This document shows positions 28,999 to 36,436 of a stretch of 36,436 nt of DNA, one piece after another. The stretch lies in contig LCPX01000001.1 of assembly GCA_001003855.1 (NCBI GenBank), positions 1 through 36,436 of the forward strand, given 5' to 3'. Both the position numbers and the translations under genes were made by a program. Each line of letters begins with the position of its first letter. The stretch's first letter is position 1. The stretch is from Candidatus Moranbacteria bacterium GW2011_GWE1_49_15 (lineage in GTDB: Bacteria > Patescibacteriota > Minisyncoccia > Moranbacterales > GWC2-37-73). The notes under the pieces were generated by a model. That model was not told the origin of the DNA and ran no database searches. It saw only the letters and a list, made by a program, of their open reading frames with translations.

Positions 28999-30006
28999 CT
29001 ATCTCCATTCGTGCGAATCGAAAGCCCAACTGGACATCATCTTTATATCCTGCCACCTGTAAGGGTCATCCAACAATACGCTGATGATAGTGTGCTTCCT
29101 GGTCTCGTCCTGGGTAACCATCAGAAGGGATTGCCCCGCCAAAGGCGTGAATCCCGTCTTGCACCCAAGAAGATTCGGGACTTCATCCATGACCAAATCC
29201 GTATTCAGGATCGAGTGCTCTATGGCTCCATCCGTAGAATAAATGGGCGTGTTGCTCGGAAGTTTCGATATCCTCCAAATCTCGTCGAATTCCAACGAAT
29301 GCGCGGCTATGCGGGCGATATCATAAGCGGAAGAATAGCAAGTTTCCTCCTTGCCGTCCTTCTCCAAGCCCGACGGAGTGCAAAAATTGGAATCCGTGAG
29401 ACCCATCTCCTTCGCACGCTTGTTCATCATGGCGACGAATTTTTCCTCCGTGCCGCCGATATGCTTTCCGAGAGCCGTCGCGGCGTCGTTCGCGCTGTTC
29501 ATCAGCATGGCCATCAAAAGGCTTCTCACGCTGATCTCCTCGCCGACCTTCAGGCGCTGGCTAATGCAATATCCGGACCTGGGACAACCTATCTTGGTTC
29601 CGATGATATAGACGGCGTCCTCATCTATGATCACCGGTTCGTCGAGATCCTCGACGTTTTCCATGACCATCACGGCGGTCATGAGCTTGGTCAGCGATGC
29701 GATCTGGCGCCTCTGCTTTCCATTGTCATAATGAAGAATGGTCCCGCTTTCGGCGTCCAAAATCAAAGACGCGTGCGCGTTAGGAACGGCCAAATCCTGC
29801 ACGCCCTCTTTCCTTGTAGGCTGGAATTGGGCAGGAGGCAAAACCTTATCCAAAGAAAGCTGCTCCTCCTTCTGAGTCTCGACCCCCTTTACCTGCTCGA
29901 GGACAGCCGGATCCTGCTCTTTTCCCGACGCCCAGTTTCCAGGAAAAACCAAAAAGGAGTTCAAGGGGAAAACGACCGTCATTAACATTAGGACTATGGT
30001 GTTCAT
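28999..30006 (-). CDS. dacA: Serine D-alanyl-D-alanine carboxypeptidase (PBP5/DacA-like)
   Basis: 335 residues from the ATG at 30006. It trims the terminal D-Ala of peptidoglycan stem peptides outside the membrane. An N-terminal hydrophobic signal or anchor (residues 2-21) leads into a linker. The catalytic domain has S104-L-T-K107, S171-A-N173 and K283-T-G285. Two Cys pairs or near-pairs (GCPRSGYC) are present, possibly disulfide-bonded. The C-terminal PBP5-type beta domain is missing. The gene begins 7 bases after the scpB stop. Confidence 0.93.
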   Translation of the reverse strand: MNTIVLMLMTVVFPLNSFLVFPGNWASGKEQDPAVLEQVKGVETQKEEQLSLDKVLPPAQFQPTRKEGVQDLAVPNAHASLILDAESGTILHYDNGKQRRQIASLTKLMTAVMVMENVEDLDEPVIIDEDAVYIIGTKIGCPRSGYCISQRLKVGEEISVRSLLMAMLMNSANDAATALGKHIGGTEEKFVAMMNKRAKEMGLTDSNFCTPSGLEKDGKEETCYSSAYDIARIAAHSLEFDEIWRISKLPSNTPIYSTDGAIEHSILNTDLVMDEVPNLLGCKTGFTPLAGQSLLMVTQDETRKHTIISVLLDDPYRWQDIKMMSSWAFDSHEWR

Positions 30007-30013
30007 GATTGGA

Positions 30014-30562
30014 CTATTGCTTCTCAATGATTGAATTTATCCGTTCGTCTACAGACAGTGTACCATACTCCGGGAGATTTTCCACCTTCTCGATCCCTAA
30101 TTTTTTCAAAAAATCGAAAGAAACAGAATACACGAATCCGCGCGCATCTTTGGGGTTGTTCACCCTTTCAGCCAATCCCCTCATGGAAAGATTCCTCAAG
30201 GTATACGAGCAGTTCACCCCCCTGATCGCCTCGATCTCCGCTTTCGAAATAGGACCGCGGTATGCGATGATCGAGAGGACCTCGAGCGCCGCCGATGAAA
30301 GAGGTCCTTCGAGCTCGTTTTTCACCAAACTCTCCACGAATTCCGCGTTCTCGGAAGCCGATACCAATTGGACTTCGCCGCCCTTGGCGATCAACATGAG
30401 TCCGCTGGACGAAGCCGAATATTGCGCGGATAATTCCTCAATGGCACTTTCGATTTCCCCGGATCCAAGCCCGATGATTTGGGCCAGCTTGGAAACCTTG
30501 ATCGGCTCCCCGCTCACGAACAACAGGCTTTCTATGACCGATTTCAATTTGTTCTTATCCAT
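30014..30562 (-). CDS. scpB: Segregation and condensation protein ScpB
   Basis: 182 residues. A winged-helix kleisin-associated protein that forms the SMC-ScpAB condensin complex. Typical segments: LKSVIESLLFVSGEPIKVSK, LSSAALEVLSIIAYRGPISK and AEIEAIRGVNCSYTLRNL, then GLAERV and RGFVYSVSFDFLKKLGI. It follows scpA with a 138-base AT-rich spacer in which no gene was seen. Confidence 0.95.
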   Translation of the reverse strand: MDKNKLKSVIESLLFVSGEPIKVSKLAQIIGLGSGEIESAIEELSAQYSASSSGLMLIAKGGEVQLVSASENAEFVESLVKNELEGPLSSAALEVLSIIAYRGPISKAEIEAIRGVNCSYTLRNLSMRGLAERVNNPKDARGFVYSVSFDFLKKLGIEKVENLPEYGTLSVDERINSIIEKQ

Positions 30563-30700
30563 AATGTTTTTTTACTGATTTTATTGAAAAATGAAAATTG
30601 TTGATTGGAAAACAGAAAATGGTTCAGGAAATTTGAAATTAGAAACTGGTTCTTTTTTCCGATTTCCGTTTTCTTAAACTACTTTCCAATTTCTTTTCAA

Positions 30701-31411
30701 CTAATTTCTTTCGCTGTGTCTCATCTTTATCTCCTGGAAAATCCCTTCCTGCTCCACATGGACGACCTTCTGCTTCACCAACTCAAGCAAAGCCAGAAAT
30801 GACACGACGACTTCGATGCGGTCGTTCGAAGCGGCCACCATTTCAGAGAATGTCGAGACCACCTTTCTCCTCAGGGTGTCCTGGAGATGCATAATCCTGT
30901 CCTCCAAGGTCAAAACCTCCTTGACCACTTCTTCCTCCAGTTTTTCCAAAATAGGAATCCCGCCCAGAACCTTTCCGAAGGATTTTTCCAGATCGGCCCC
31001 GCTGATTTTTTCCGGCGGGCAGAAAACCGATTCAAACCCCACGTAACTGTCGCGCGAAAAACAGACCCTGTTCGCGTCGACAAGCTCGGCGATTTTCAAC
31101 GAGATATCCTTGAACTTCCTATACTCCGCCAATTGGTGCTCCAAATCCTTGATTTCCTCCTCTTCCTCCTCGGAAAAACGCAACAGCGGCAACAGCGCTT
31201 TCGATTTTATCAAGATCAGCTTGGAAGCCACGGACAAGAATTGGGAGAGATTCTCCAGCGAGATGTTCTCGCGGTTGCCGATATATTCCAGATACTGGTC
31301 GGCCACGCGCGAAAGGCTCACCCTGGTTATATCCAATTTGTCCTGCTCGATCAGTTGCAGCAAAAGATCCAGCGGCCCTTCGAATTGTTCTATCCTGATG
31401 TTGTATGTCAT
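30701..31411 (-). CDS. scpA: Segregation and condensation protein ScpA (kleisin)
   Basis: 236 residues. The start IRIEQFEGPLDLLLQLIEQD is the kleisin N-terminal signature; LSQFLSVASKLILIKSKALL follows, and a C-terminal winged helix carries VVVSFLALLELVKQKVVHVE. It bridges SMC heads with ScpB. The acidic stretch EEEEEEIKDLEH near residue 80 is common in the family. It lies 9 bases downstream of an MFS gene. Confidence 0.95.
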   Translation of the reverse strand: MTYNIRIEQFEGPLDLLLQLIEQDKLDITRVSLSRVADQYLEYIGNRENISLENLSQFLSVASKLILIKSKALLPLLRFSEEEEEEIKDLEHQLAEYRKFKDISLKIAELVDANRVCFSRDSYVGFESVFCPPEKISGADLEKSFGKVLGGIPILEKLEEEVVKEVLTLEDRIMHLQDTLRRKVVSTFSEMVAASNDRIEVVVSFLALLELVKQKVVHVEQEGIFQEIKMRHSERN

Positions 31412-31420
31412 ATGGATTCG

Positions 31421-32716
31421 CTAAAATTTTCCAGTTTTGATCATCTTCCTTATATCGAATCTTCTTTCCAGCGCACGCCAGAAATTCCATCGGTTGCCTG
31501 CCGTTTTCGCCCCGTTCTTGATCATGATTTCCTCTTCGGAAAGATTATCGACCAACCCCATAGCCGGAACGATCCCCAAAAACATCACCATGCCTGTGAA
31601 TATAAACACCGCTTTCATCGAAAAAAACAGCAGGATCAATGAAGCGAACATCGGTCCCAAGATGAACGCCACCGGACTCGCCGTTCGGAAAAAATCAATG
31701 ACGTCGATATCCCCGGCGTCCACTTGTTTATAGAAATACGAATCCCGCAGGATCTCCAATATGGAAGCGCCGACCCTGGTGACCATCAACACCGCCAGCC
31801 AGACGAAAAAACTCGGGCTCTCGATCGAATAGATATAAGTGGTGGAAAATCCCAGCAACAACAGTGAACCGATGATCATCTCCTTCTCGCCGAATTTCCT
31901 ATCGGCCAGCATCCCTGCGGGATATTGCAACACCAAGTACGGCACGTGGATCAAGGAAATAATGAGCCCGATCTGGGCCCAGCTCAGCCCCTGGTTCAAA
32001 AGATAAATGGGCATATAAACGACCATGAGGGTGTAGAAAATTTCCAGGACCGTGGAAACTATATATATGCCCCTCAAATTCTTGTCAGCCATTACCTTTT
32101 TCATCAATTTCCTTATGCCGGGGACTTCGCGCATTTCCGCTTTCATCATCCTGAAATGCAAAAGAGTCACGATGAAAAAGATGGAGTTAAGGAGCATTCC
32201 GAAAAGAAAAACGCTTGGAAATCCGAATTTTCCCAAAAGTTGGGTAGAAACGACCGGTCCGACCATATACCCCAAAGAGTGCGCCACCAAATAAAGACCC
32301 CTGATCCTTCCCGAAACCTTGTCCATGGAAAAGCTTTCCAAGATGATGTCCATCTCCACCCAGGTTATATAGGAAAGCATCAGGAATCCGACCACGAGAA
32401 CGGCGTCGAAACTTGCGACCGGCAGAATTCCCAACATCGTCAAAATCACGATTTTGACGAACTGCAGGACGAAAAATATCCTGGCTTTGCCGAACTTGTT
32501 GATGAGCTTGTGAAAGTTGAGGAGCAGAAAGAAAAGCGCCAGATAAGTGAAAGAATAAACGATTCCCACGTTCGCCTCCCCGACGGACTCTTCCAGGTAA
32601 CTCGAGATGATGTAGTACAAAGAAGAACCCCCGACCCCCATCAGGAATGAGAGGAAAGTGATGAGCTTTATTTTCTTCTTGTCGATCCTTTCGTGGTGTT
32701 TTTTCTTAATAGGCAT
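31421..32716 (-). CDS. Major facilitator superfamily transporter
   Basis: 431 residues with about 12 membrane helices and a cytoplasmic basic start (MPIKKKHHERIDKKK). The halves meet at a basic loop KLMKKVMADKNLRG. The motif YPAGMLADRKFGEKEMII in the second half matches the MFS loop signature G-x-L-A-D-R. It is not closely similar to the MFS protein at 14024. The substrate is unknown. It may be co-transcribed with scpA (9-base gap), which is probably incidental. Confidence 0.85.
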   Translation of the reverse strand: MPIKKKHHERIDKKKIKLITFLSFLMGVGGSSLYYIISSYLEESVGEANVGIVYSFTYLALFFLLLNFHKLINKFGKARIFFVLQFVKIVILTMLGILPVASFDAVLVVGFLMLSYITWVEMDIILESFSMDKVSGRIRGLYLVAHSLGYMVGPVVSTQLLGKFGFPSVFLFGMLLNSIFFIVTLLHFRMMKAEMREVPGIRKLMKKVMADKNLRGIYIVSTVLEIFYTLMVVYMPIYLLNQGLSWAQIGLIISLIHVPYLVLQYPAGMLADRKFGEKEMIIGSLLLLGFSTTYIYSIESPSFFVWLAVLMVTRVGASILEILRDSYFYKQVDAGDIDVIDFFRTASPVAFILGPMFASLILLFFSMKAVFIFTGMVMFLGIVPAMGLVDNLSEEEIMIKNGAKTAGNRWNFWRALERRFDIRKMIKTGKF

Positions 32717-32756
32717 GAGGTTTTCTTTTTGTTTTACTCCTAAAGATTCCGATTCC

Positions 32757-34196
32757 CTAGACGATTTTTTTCTTGGCAGGCTTCTTGTCTTTCGCGGCGA
32801 CCTTCGGGATTTTTATGCCGACCTCGGCGAGCTGCCTTTCTTCGACCGCGCTCGGCGCTCCCATCAGCATGTCTTCCGCTTCGCCGTTTTTGGCGAAAGG
32901 GATCACTTCGCGGATGTTCGGTTCGTTCTGAAGGAGCATAACCAACCTGTCGAATCCGAGGGCTATTCCTCCGTGAGGAGGAGTTCCCATTTCGAAAGCT
33001 TCCAACATATGCCCATATTCCCTCTGCACCCTGTCCTCAGGAATTCCCATGATGTCCAAAACTTTTTTAAGAGCTTCAGGTCTGTGGTTTCGGATGCTAC
33101 CGCCTCCGATTTCATAACCGTTAAGCACGACGTCATATTGCGTCGTCAAAATTTCAGCGACGTCTTTCTTGTCCATCAGCATCCGCATGTGTTCAGGCTT
33201 CGGGGAAGAGAAAGGGTTGTGCGTGAATGTCCAACCCGTGGCGGAATTTTCATCTTTCTCGAAGAACGGGAAATCGACGACCCAGCAGAACGCCAGAAGG
33301 TTCGGGTCGTTCTTGTCGGTCCTGATGTCCGGCCTGTCACTTCCGTATTTCTCCATCGCGTCCTTGTAAGTTATGCGAGGAAAAGGAACCGCCTGGATCT
33401 TCTTTTCAGGATAAAGCTCGGTCACGGTTTTGATGAGCATAGTTTCGATAGTATCCATGACGTCCTCCTGCTCCACGAAGCTCATTTCCAAATCCAACTG
33501 GGTGAATTCCGGCTGGCGGTCCCCACGAGTGTCCTCGTCGCGGAAACACTTGGCGACCTGGAAATACCTCTCGACTCCGGCGGTCATCAGAAGCTGTTTG
33601 TATTGCTGGGGAGACTGTGGAAGAGCGTAGAATTTTCCTTTGTAAATCCTGGACGGAACGATATAATCGCGCGCTCCTTCCGCGGTGGATTTTCCAAGGA
33701 CCGGCGTTTCCACCTCTAAAAATCCCTCCTTTTCCAAGTGGTCCCTGAAAAACTTGGTTATTTTTCCGCGCTGGAAGATATTGCTCTTCATCCTTTCGGT
33801 CCGAAGATCCAAATATCTATGCTTGAGTCTGAGTTCTTCGCTCACGTCCTTGGTATCCTTGTTTATCTCGAAAGGCAACGCCTTGCATTCGTTAAGGATC
33901 AAAAGTTTCTCGACTTCCATTTCCACTCCGCCGGTCACCGATTTCTCGTTCCTGGCGCTCTGTGGCCTTTCCTTCACGGCGCCTTCGATCTCGATCACGA
34001 ACTCGTTGCGGATCTTCTTGGCTTCTTCATAAACTTCCACGTGGTCAGGGATGATCACCGTCTGGATGATTCCGGTCTTATCGCGAAGGTCGATAAAAAT
34101 GATCTTCCCATGGTCGCGGCGGTTATGCACCCATCCGGCCAATTTCACCGTTTCTCCCACATGTTTGACTGTCTCTGCGATAAAAATGCGTTTCAT
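32757..34196 (-). CDS. aspS: Aspartyl-tRNA synthetase lacking the GAD domain
   Basis: 479 residues against about 590 in typical bacteria. The OB-fold anticodon domain is residues 1-105 (LAGWVHNRRDHGKIIFIDLR). The class II core follows: motif 1 region FLEVETPVLGKSTAEGARDY, LPQSPQQYKQLLM, motif 2 FRDEDTRGDRQPEFTQLDLE and motif 3 GIALGFDRLVMLL. In normal bacterial AspRS a large GAD insertion stands between KYGSDRPD and the later catalytic segment; here KYGSDRPDIR is followed within about 12 residues by FCWVVDFPFFE. The C-terminus adds a Lys-rich tail (AAKDKKPAKKKIV). Whether it also charges tRNA-Asn cannot be decided from this sequence. Confidence 0.95.
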   Translation of the reverse strand: MKRIFIAETVKHVGETVKLAGWVHNRRDHGKIIFIDLRDKTGIIQTVIIPDHVEVYEEAKKIRNEFVIEIEGAVKERPQSARNEKSVTGGVEMEVEKLLILNECKALPFEINKDTKDVSEELRLKHRYLDLRTERMKSNIFQRGKITKFFRDHLEKEGFLEVETPVLGKSTAEGARDYIVPSRIYKGKFYALPQSPQQYKQLLMTAGVERYFQVAKCFRDEDTRGDRQPEFTQLDLEMSFVEQEDVMDTIETMLIKTVTELYPEKKIQAVPFPRITYKDAMEKYGSDRPDIRTDKNDPNLLAFCWVVDFPFFEKDENSATGWTFTHNPFSSPKPEHMRMLMDKKDVAEILTTQYDVVLNGYEIGGGSIRNHRPEALKKVLDIMGIPEDRVQREYGHMLEAFEMGTPPHGGIALGFDRLVMLLQNEPNIREVIPFAKNGEAEDMLMGAPSAVEERQLAEVGIKIPKVAAKDKKPAKKKIV

Positions 34197-34214
34197 ATGT
34201 TTTCAAATTTTAAA

Positions 34215-35012
34215 TTATTTCTTCAACAGCTCCCCGACTTTCCTGGAAAGATCGCTCGGGACTATGTGGGTCTTGAGGAAAAACTCCGCGACCCCCATCG
34301 CCTTCACCCCCTCGATTTTTTCATCCGGAACGGATGCTGAAATCGCTATGATAGGGATGTTCTTCGTTTTCTCGTCGGCTTTGAGGCGGGAGATTATCTC
34401 CTCTCCGGTCATCGCCGGCATAACCATGTCCGTGATGATGAGGTCATAGTTCCCGTTCGCCACTTCTTTGATGCCCCAGGCACCGTTATTGGCTTTCACC
34501 ACTTCATATCCGTCATCCTCGAGTTTTTTTCCGAACATTTCCAAAAATATCTCCTCATCTTCTATCAGCAAAAGCTTACCTTTTCTAGCTCCATCCGAAG
34601 AATTACCGTCTTTCCTGTTCCTGTTCTTGTCCTGCTCGGAGTATTGGTTGAGGAGCCTTCGGATTTCCACCACGAGTTCGGACGGCGTATATTGCATCTT
34701 GCCGATGAATCCTTCGGCGCCGTTTTCAAGAGCTTCTTTTTGGACATCGGACGGATTAAGATTGCTGAAAATGATCACTCTTATGTTCTTATCATAGTTT
34801 CCGCTTCTCTTGATTTCCTTCAGCACATCCATTCCGCTCATCTCGGGAAGCACCATATCCAGCAAAACCAGATCGAAATTCTCCATACCCACATATTTGA
34901 GCACCTCTTTCCCGGTTTTCGCGTTGACGAAATCGAAACCGGCCGATTCGAACTTGTTCCGATATATGTCGGCGATCATCTGGTCGTCCTCGACAAGAAG
35001 TATTTTAGCCAT
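34215..35012 (-). CDS. Response regulator with two receiver domains and no output domain
   Basis: 265 residues from the ATG at 35012. Receiver 1 (residues 1-122) has the acidic pair at E8/D9, phospho-acceptor D52 in LLDMVLPEMSG and K105 in GFIGKM. Receiver 2 (145-265) has E151/D152, phospho-acceptor D195 in ITDMVMPAMTG and a Lys in FFLKTH. A hydrophilic linker (EQDKNRNRKDGNSSDGARKG) joins them. There is no DNA-binding or enzymatic domain, so it should act by protein contact or as a phosphate relay. No histidine kinase is in the window. Confidence 0.92.
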   Translation of the reverse strand: MAKILLVEDDQMIADIYRNKFESAGFDFVNAKTGKEVLKYVGMENFDLVLLDMVLPEMSGMDVLKEIKRSGNYDKNIRVIIFSNLNPSDVQKEALENGAEGFIGKMQYTPSELVVEIRRLLNQYSEQDKNRNRKDGNSSDGARKGKLLLIEDEEIFLEMFGKKLEDDGYEVVKANNGAWGIKEVANGNYDLIITDMVMPAMTGEEIISRLKADEKTKNIPIIAISASVPDEKIEGVKAMGVAEFFLKTHIVPSDLSRKVGELLKK

Positions 35013-35046
35013 AAAAGCGTCCGGTAAAATGTTACTGCGCAAGGAA

Positions 35047-35075
35047 ATTATACTTTAAATCAGGCAAAAAAGCAA
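35047..35075 (-). promoter_or_regulatory. Promoter of the double-receiver gene
   Basis: Minus-strand -35 TTGCTT (35075-35070), 17-bp spacer, -10 TATAAT (35052-35047). The -35 lies inside the T tract of the preceding ispH terminator. aspS may be read from it as well, being 18 bases downstream of the receiver gene. Confidence 0.7.
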
Positions 35076-35098
35076 ATGCGGCCGCCAAAAGCAGCCGC
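35064..35098 (-). terminator. Intrinsic terminator of ispH
   Basis: Minus-strand 8-bp stem GCGGCTGC / GCGGCCGC (one U-G pair), loop TTTTG, then ATTTGCTTTTTTG. It lies about 40 bases after the ispH stop. Confidence 0.75.
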
Positions 35099-35136
35099 GC
35101 TGACGATAACCGGAAAGGCCACGGTCGGGCAAAATC

Positions 35137-36060
35137 TCAAAGCGAGCTTTCGCACCCCGAAGATGTATGCAAAACGCTTTCCCGCTCGCCCATGCCCTTG
35201 ATTTCGGCGATCACCTCGTCGATGACCCAGCTCGGGGTCGAAGCTCCCGCGCTGATCCCGACTTTTTCGCAAGACGAAAACCATTCTTCCTTGAGCTGGT
35301 CTGCCCTTTCGATGAAATAGGTTTCCTCATTGACCCTTTCGGAAATTTCATGCAAGCGGTTCGAGTTCGCGCTTTCAGGCGCGCCGATCACGACCATGAC
35401 GTCGTTTTCCCTGGCCAACTGCTTGACCTCGGTCTGGCGGTGATGGGTAGTAAGGCAGATCGAATCGAAAACCTCAACCTTCGGATACTTCTCCTTGATG
35501 ACATTGGAAGCGTGCTCCACGAATTCCTGATCCTGCGTGGTCTGAGAAAGCACCACAATGTTTCTTTTCGCGTCCAATTCGATATTTTCAAGTTCCTGCT
35601 CGTTTTCCACGAAAACCGCCTTCCGCTGGGCCCACTCATTGATGCCTTTCACTTCCTTATGATCCCTTTCTCCGATTATCACGATCTGGCTCATCTTGTC
35701 GAAAAAGAGCTTGGCCAACCTTTGGACCTTAAACACCCTTGGGCAAGTCGTGTCCACCAAGTCGAATCCGTTTTTCCTGGCCAATTCATAAATTCTGGGA
35801 CCCATGCCGTGCGCCGTGATCACCAAAGTCTTCACTTTTCCTTTGACTTTATCCAGGGTTTCTTCCAAAGTCCCTTCCATCTCGACTTTAAGCACTCCGA
35901 GTTTCTCAATCCTTTTGACCACGTCGTTATTGTGGACCAAAGAACCCAAAACGGCGATCGGTCTTTTGACTTTCGGGTCCTTGGCGATTTTCTCGACCAT
36001 GTCATACGCCCTTCCGACTCCCTCGCAGAACCCGGCATATTGCGAAAGCGTTATCTCCAT
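35137..36060 (-). CDS. ispH: 4-hydroxy-3-methylbut-2-enyl diphosphate reductase
   Basis: 307 residues, standard length. The last MEP-pathway enzyme, an iron-sulfur protein that makes IPP and DMAPP. All three cluster Cys are present: C12 (AGFCEGV), C106 (DTTCPRV) and C202 (SICLTTHHRQ). Active-site residues H43 (LVHNNDVV), H84 (ITAHGMGP), H134 and E136 (ERDHKEVKG), T174/T175 (LSQTTQD) and the SNSNRL-type loop (ANSNRLHEIS) are also intact. It suggests isoprenoid precursors such as undecaprenyl phosphate for MraY are made in the cell. It lies downstream of proS after a terminator. Confidence 0.96.
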   Translation of the reverse strand: MEITLSQYAGFCEGVGRAYDMVEKIAKDPKVKRPIAVLGSLVHNNDVVKRIEKLGVLKVEMEGTLEETLDKVKGKVKTLVITAHGMGPRIYELARKNGFDLVDTTCPRVFKVQRLAKLFFDKMSQIVIIGERDHKEVKGINEWAQRKAVFVENEQELENIELDAKRNIVVLSQTTQDQEFVEHASNVIKEKYPKVEVFDSICLTTHHRQTEVKQLARENDVMVVIGAPESANSNRLHEISERVNEETYFIERADQLKEEWFSSCEKVGISAGASTPSWVIDEVIAEIKGMGERESVLHTSSGCESSL

Positions 36061-36147
36061 ATATTGAAATAAAATTTAAACTTATTAAAGCTATTTCAAC
36101 CAATATAACCCATTTCCGGCAAAAATGGAATAGTAGCCGTTGAAAAA

Positions 36148-36176
36148 CAAAACTCCCCATTTCCATGGAGAGTTTT
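36148..36176 (-). terminator. Intrinsic terminator of proS
   Basis: Minus-strand stem AAACTCTCC / GGGGAGTTT (one U-G pair) with an 8-base loop, followed by TGTTTTTC, 11 bases after the proS stop. Confidence 0.8.
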
Positions 36177-36186
36177 TCAATTTCGA

Positions 36187-36436
36187 CTATTTTCCAACTT
36201 TAATTTTCTTGAGCATTTCTTCCACTCCCATCACTTCCGCATCCTCCTCGCTTCTCTTTTTCACTTCCACTCCGCCGGCGGAAATCGTCTTGCCACTCAC
36301 CACCACGCGCCACGGAATCCCGATCAAATCCGAATCCGCGAATTTCTCCCCGGCCCTCGCGTCGCGGTCGTCGAAAAGCACCTCGATCCCTTCGCTTTGC
36401 AATTTCTCATAAATCTCCTGAGCTTCCTCATCCTGG
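36187..36436 (-). CDS. proS: Prolyl-tRNA synthetase, C-terminal part only
   Basis: The last 82 residues or so; the gene continues beyond the right edge. The anticodon-binding domain of class IIa synthetases is recognisable: EEAQEIYEKLQSEGIEVLFD, then DRDARAGEKFADSDLIGIPW, then RVVVSGKTISAGGVEVKKR. The D-D-R-x-x-R-x-G-x-K-F-x-D-x-D-L-x-G-I-P pattern is characteristic of ProRS. The end (EEMLKKIKVGK) has no extra zinc or YbaK domain. Confidence 0.9.
   Translation of the reverse strand, partial: QDEEAQEIYEKLQSEGIEVLFDDRDARAGEKFADSDLIGIPWRVVVSGKTISAGGVEVKKRSEEDAEVMGVEEMLKKIKVGK

Noticed and set aside
32658..33719. A 353-codon open frame on the plus strand
   Set aside because: Antisense to aspS, with no motif and no ribosome-binding site of note.
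35167..36072. A 301-codon open frame on the plus strand
   Set aside because: Exact antisense of ispH, whose cluster Cys and active-site residues are all intact; the antisense product has no family features.
1..36436. Possible CRISPR array
   Set aside because: No set of regularly spaced identical repeats with unique spacers was seen; the only tandem structures are the two rpsI-end units and a 7-bp repeat.
1..36436. Alternative genetic code with TGA as Gly or Trp
   Set aside because: TGA ends genes at the expected place (for example the MFS gene at 15206-15208), and Trp is encoded by TGG throughout.

Overview
The window looks like part of a Candidate Phyla Radiation (Patescibacteria) genome, most likely from the Parcubacteria side. 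The placement is an inference from gene content: an aspartyl-tRNA synthetase without the bacterial GAD insertion, a membrane protein with a baseplate-J-like ectodomain beside an FtsA-like ATPase, small hypothetical membrane proteins, short forms of several housekeeping proteins, and AT-rich spacers between otherwise tightly packed genes. TGA is used as a normal stop (for example at 15206-15208), so the Gly-recoding lineages (Gracilibacteria/SR1) are unlikely. No CRISPR array, IS element or prophage structural cluster was seen.

Layout. 1-3454 (minus): a run of small nucleotide-handling or 'house-cleaning' proteins: partial HAM1/RdgB, HD hydrolase, ASCH-like DUF3850, CYTH, deoxyribosyltransferase-like, Nudix, an unknown protein, and a second HD hydrolase after a 30-bp perfect palindrome. 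3485-7495 (minus): lysS, greA, rseP, frr. 7535-9133 (minus): a beta-propeller lipoprotein, a 379-bp hairpin-rich insert bounded by copies of the tRNA-Lys 3' end, and tRNA-Lys(UUU). 9212-13427: a small membrane protein and a divergent PEGA/propeller membrane protein, acylphosphatase, a zincin-like protein, a ferric-reductase-like membrane protein and a YkuD L,D-transpeptidase. 13461-15208 (plus): a strong promoter, a structured RNA region with an intrinsic terminator, and an MFS transporter. 15209-15534: a tandem array of terminators and copies of the rpsI 3' end. 15535-20136 (minus): the operon infA-rpmJ-rpsM-rpsK-rpsD-rpoA-rplQ-rplM-rpsI behind a near-consensus promoter. 20317-28885 (minus): the baseplate-J-like protein, FtsA-like ATPase, PfkB kinase, enolase, a membrane protein, pgk and mraY. 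28999-36436 (minus): D,D-carboxypeptidase, scpB, scpA, an MFS protein, aspS, a double-receiver protein, ispH and the 3' end of proS.

Together these genes cover translation and transcription (four tRNA synthetase, factor or tRNA loci plus the alpha operon), lower glycolysis (eno, pgk), isoprenoid and peptidoglycan synthesis and remodelling (ispH, mraY, D,D-carboxypeptidase, YkuD), chromosome condensation (ScpAB) and membrane proteolysis (RseP).

The most unusual signal is shared by two loci. Downstream of both tRNA-Lys and rpsI the 3' end of the gene is repeated, and each repeat is followed by its own distinct intrinsic terminator, with hairpin-rich DNA in between. At rpsI the two extra copies still encode the S9 C-terminal peptide (P-Q/Y-W-A-K-R-stop) with different synonymous codons. 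This looks like the trace of small elements that insert at gene 3' ends and restore them. A second item of interest is the structured RNA with its own promoter and terminator upstream of the MFS gene at 14024.
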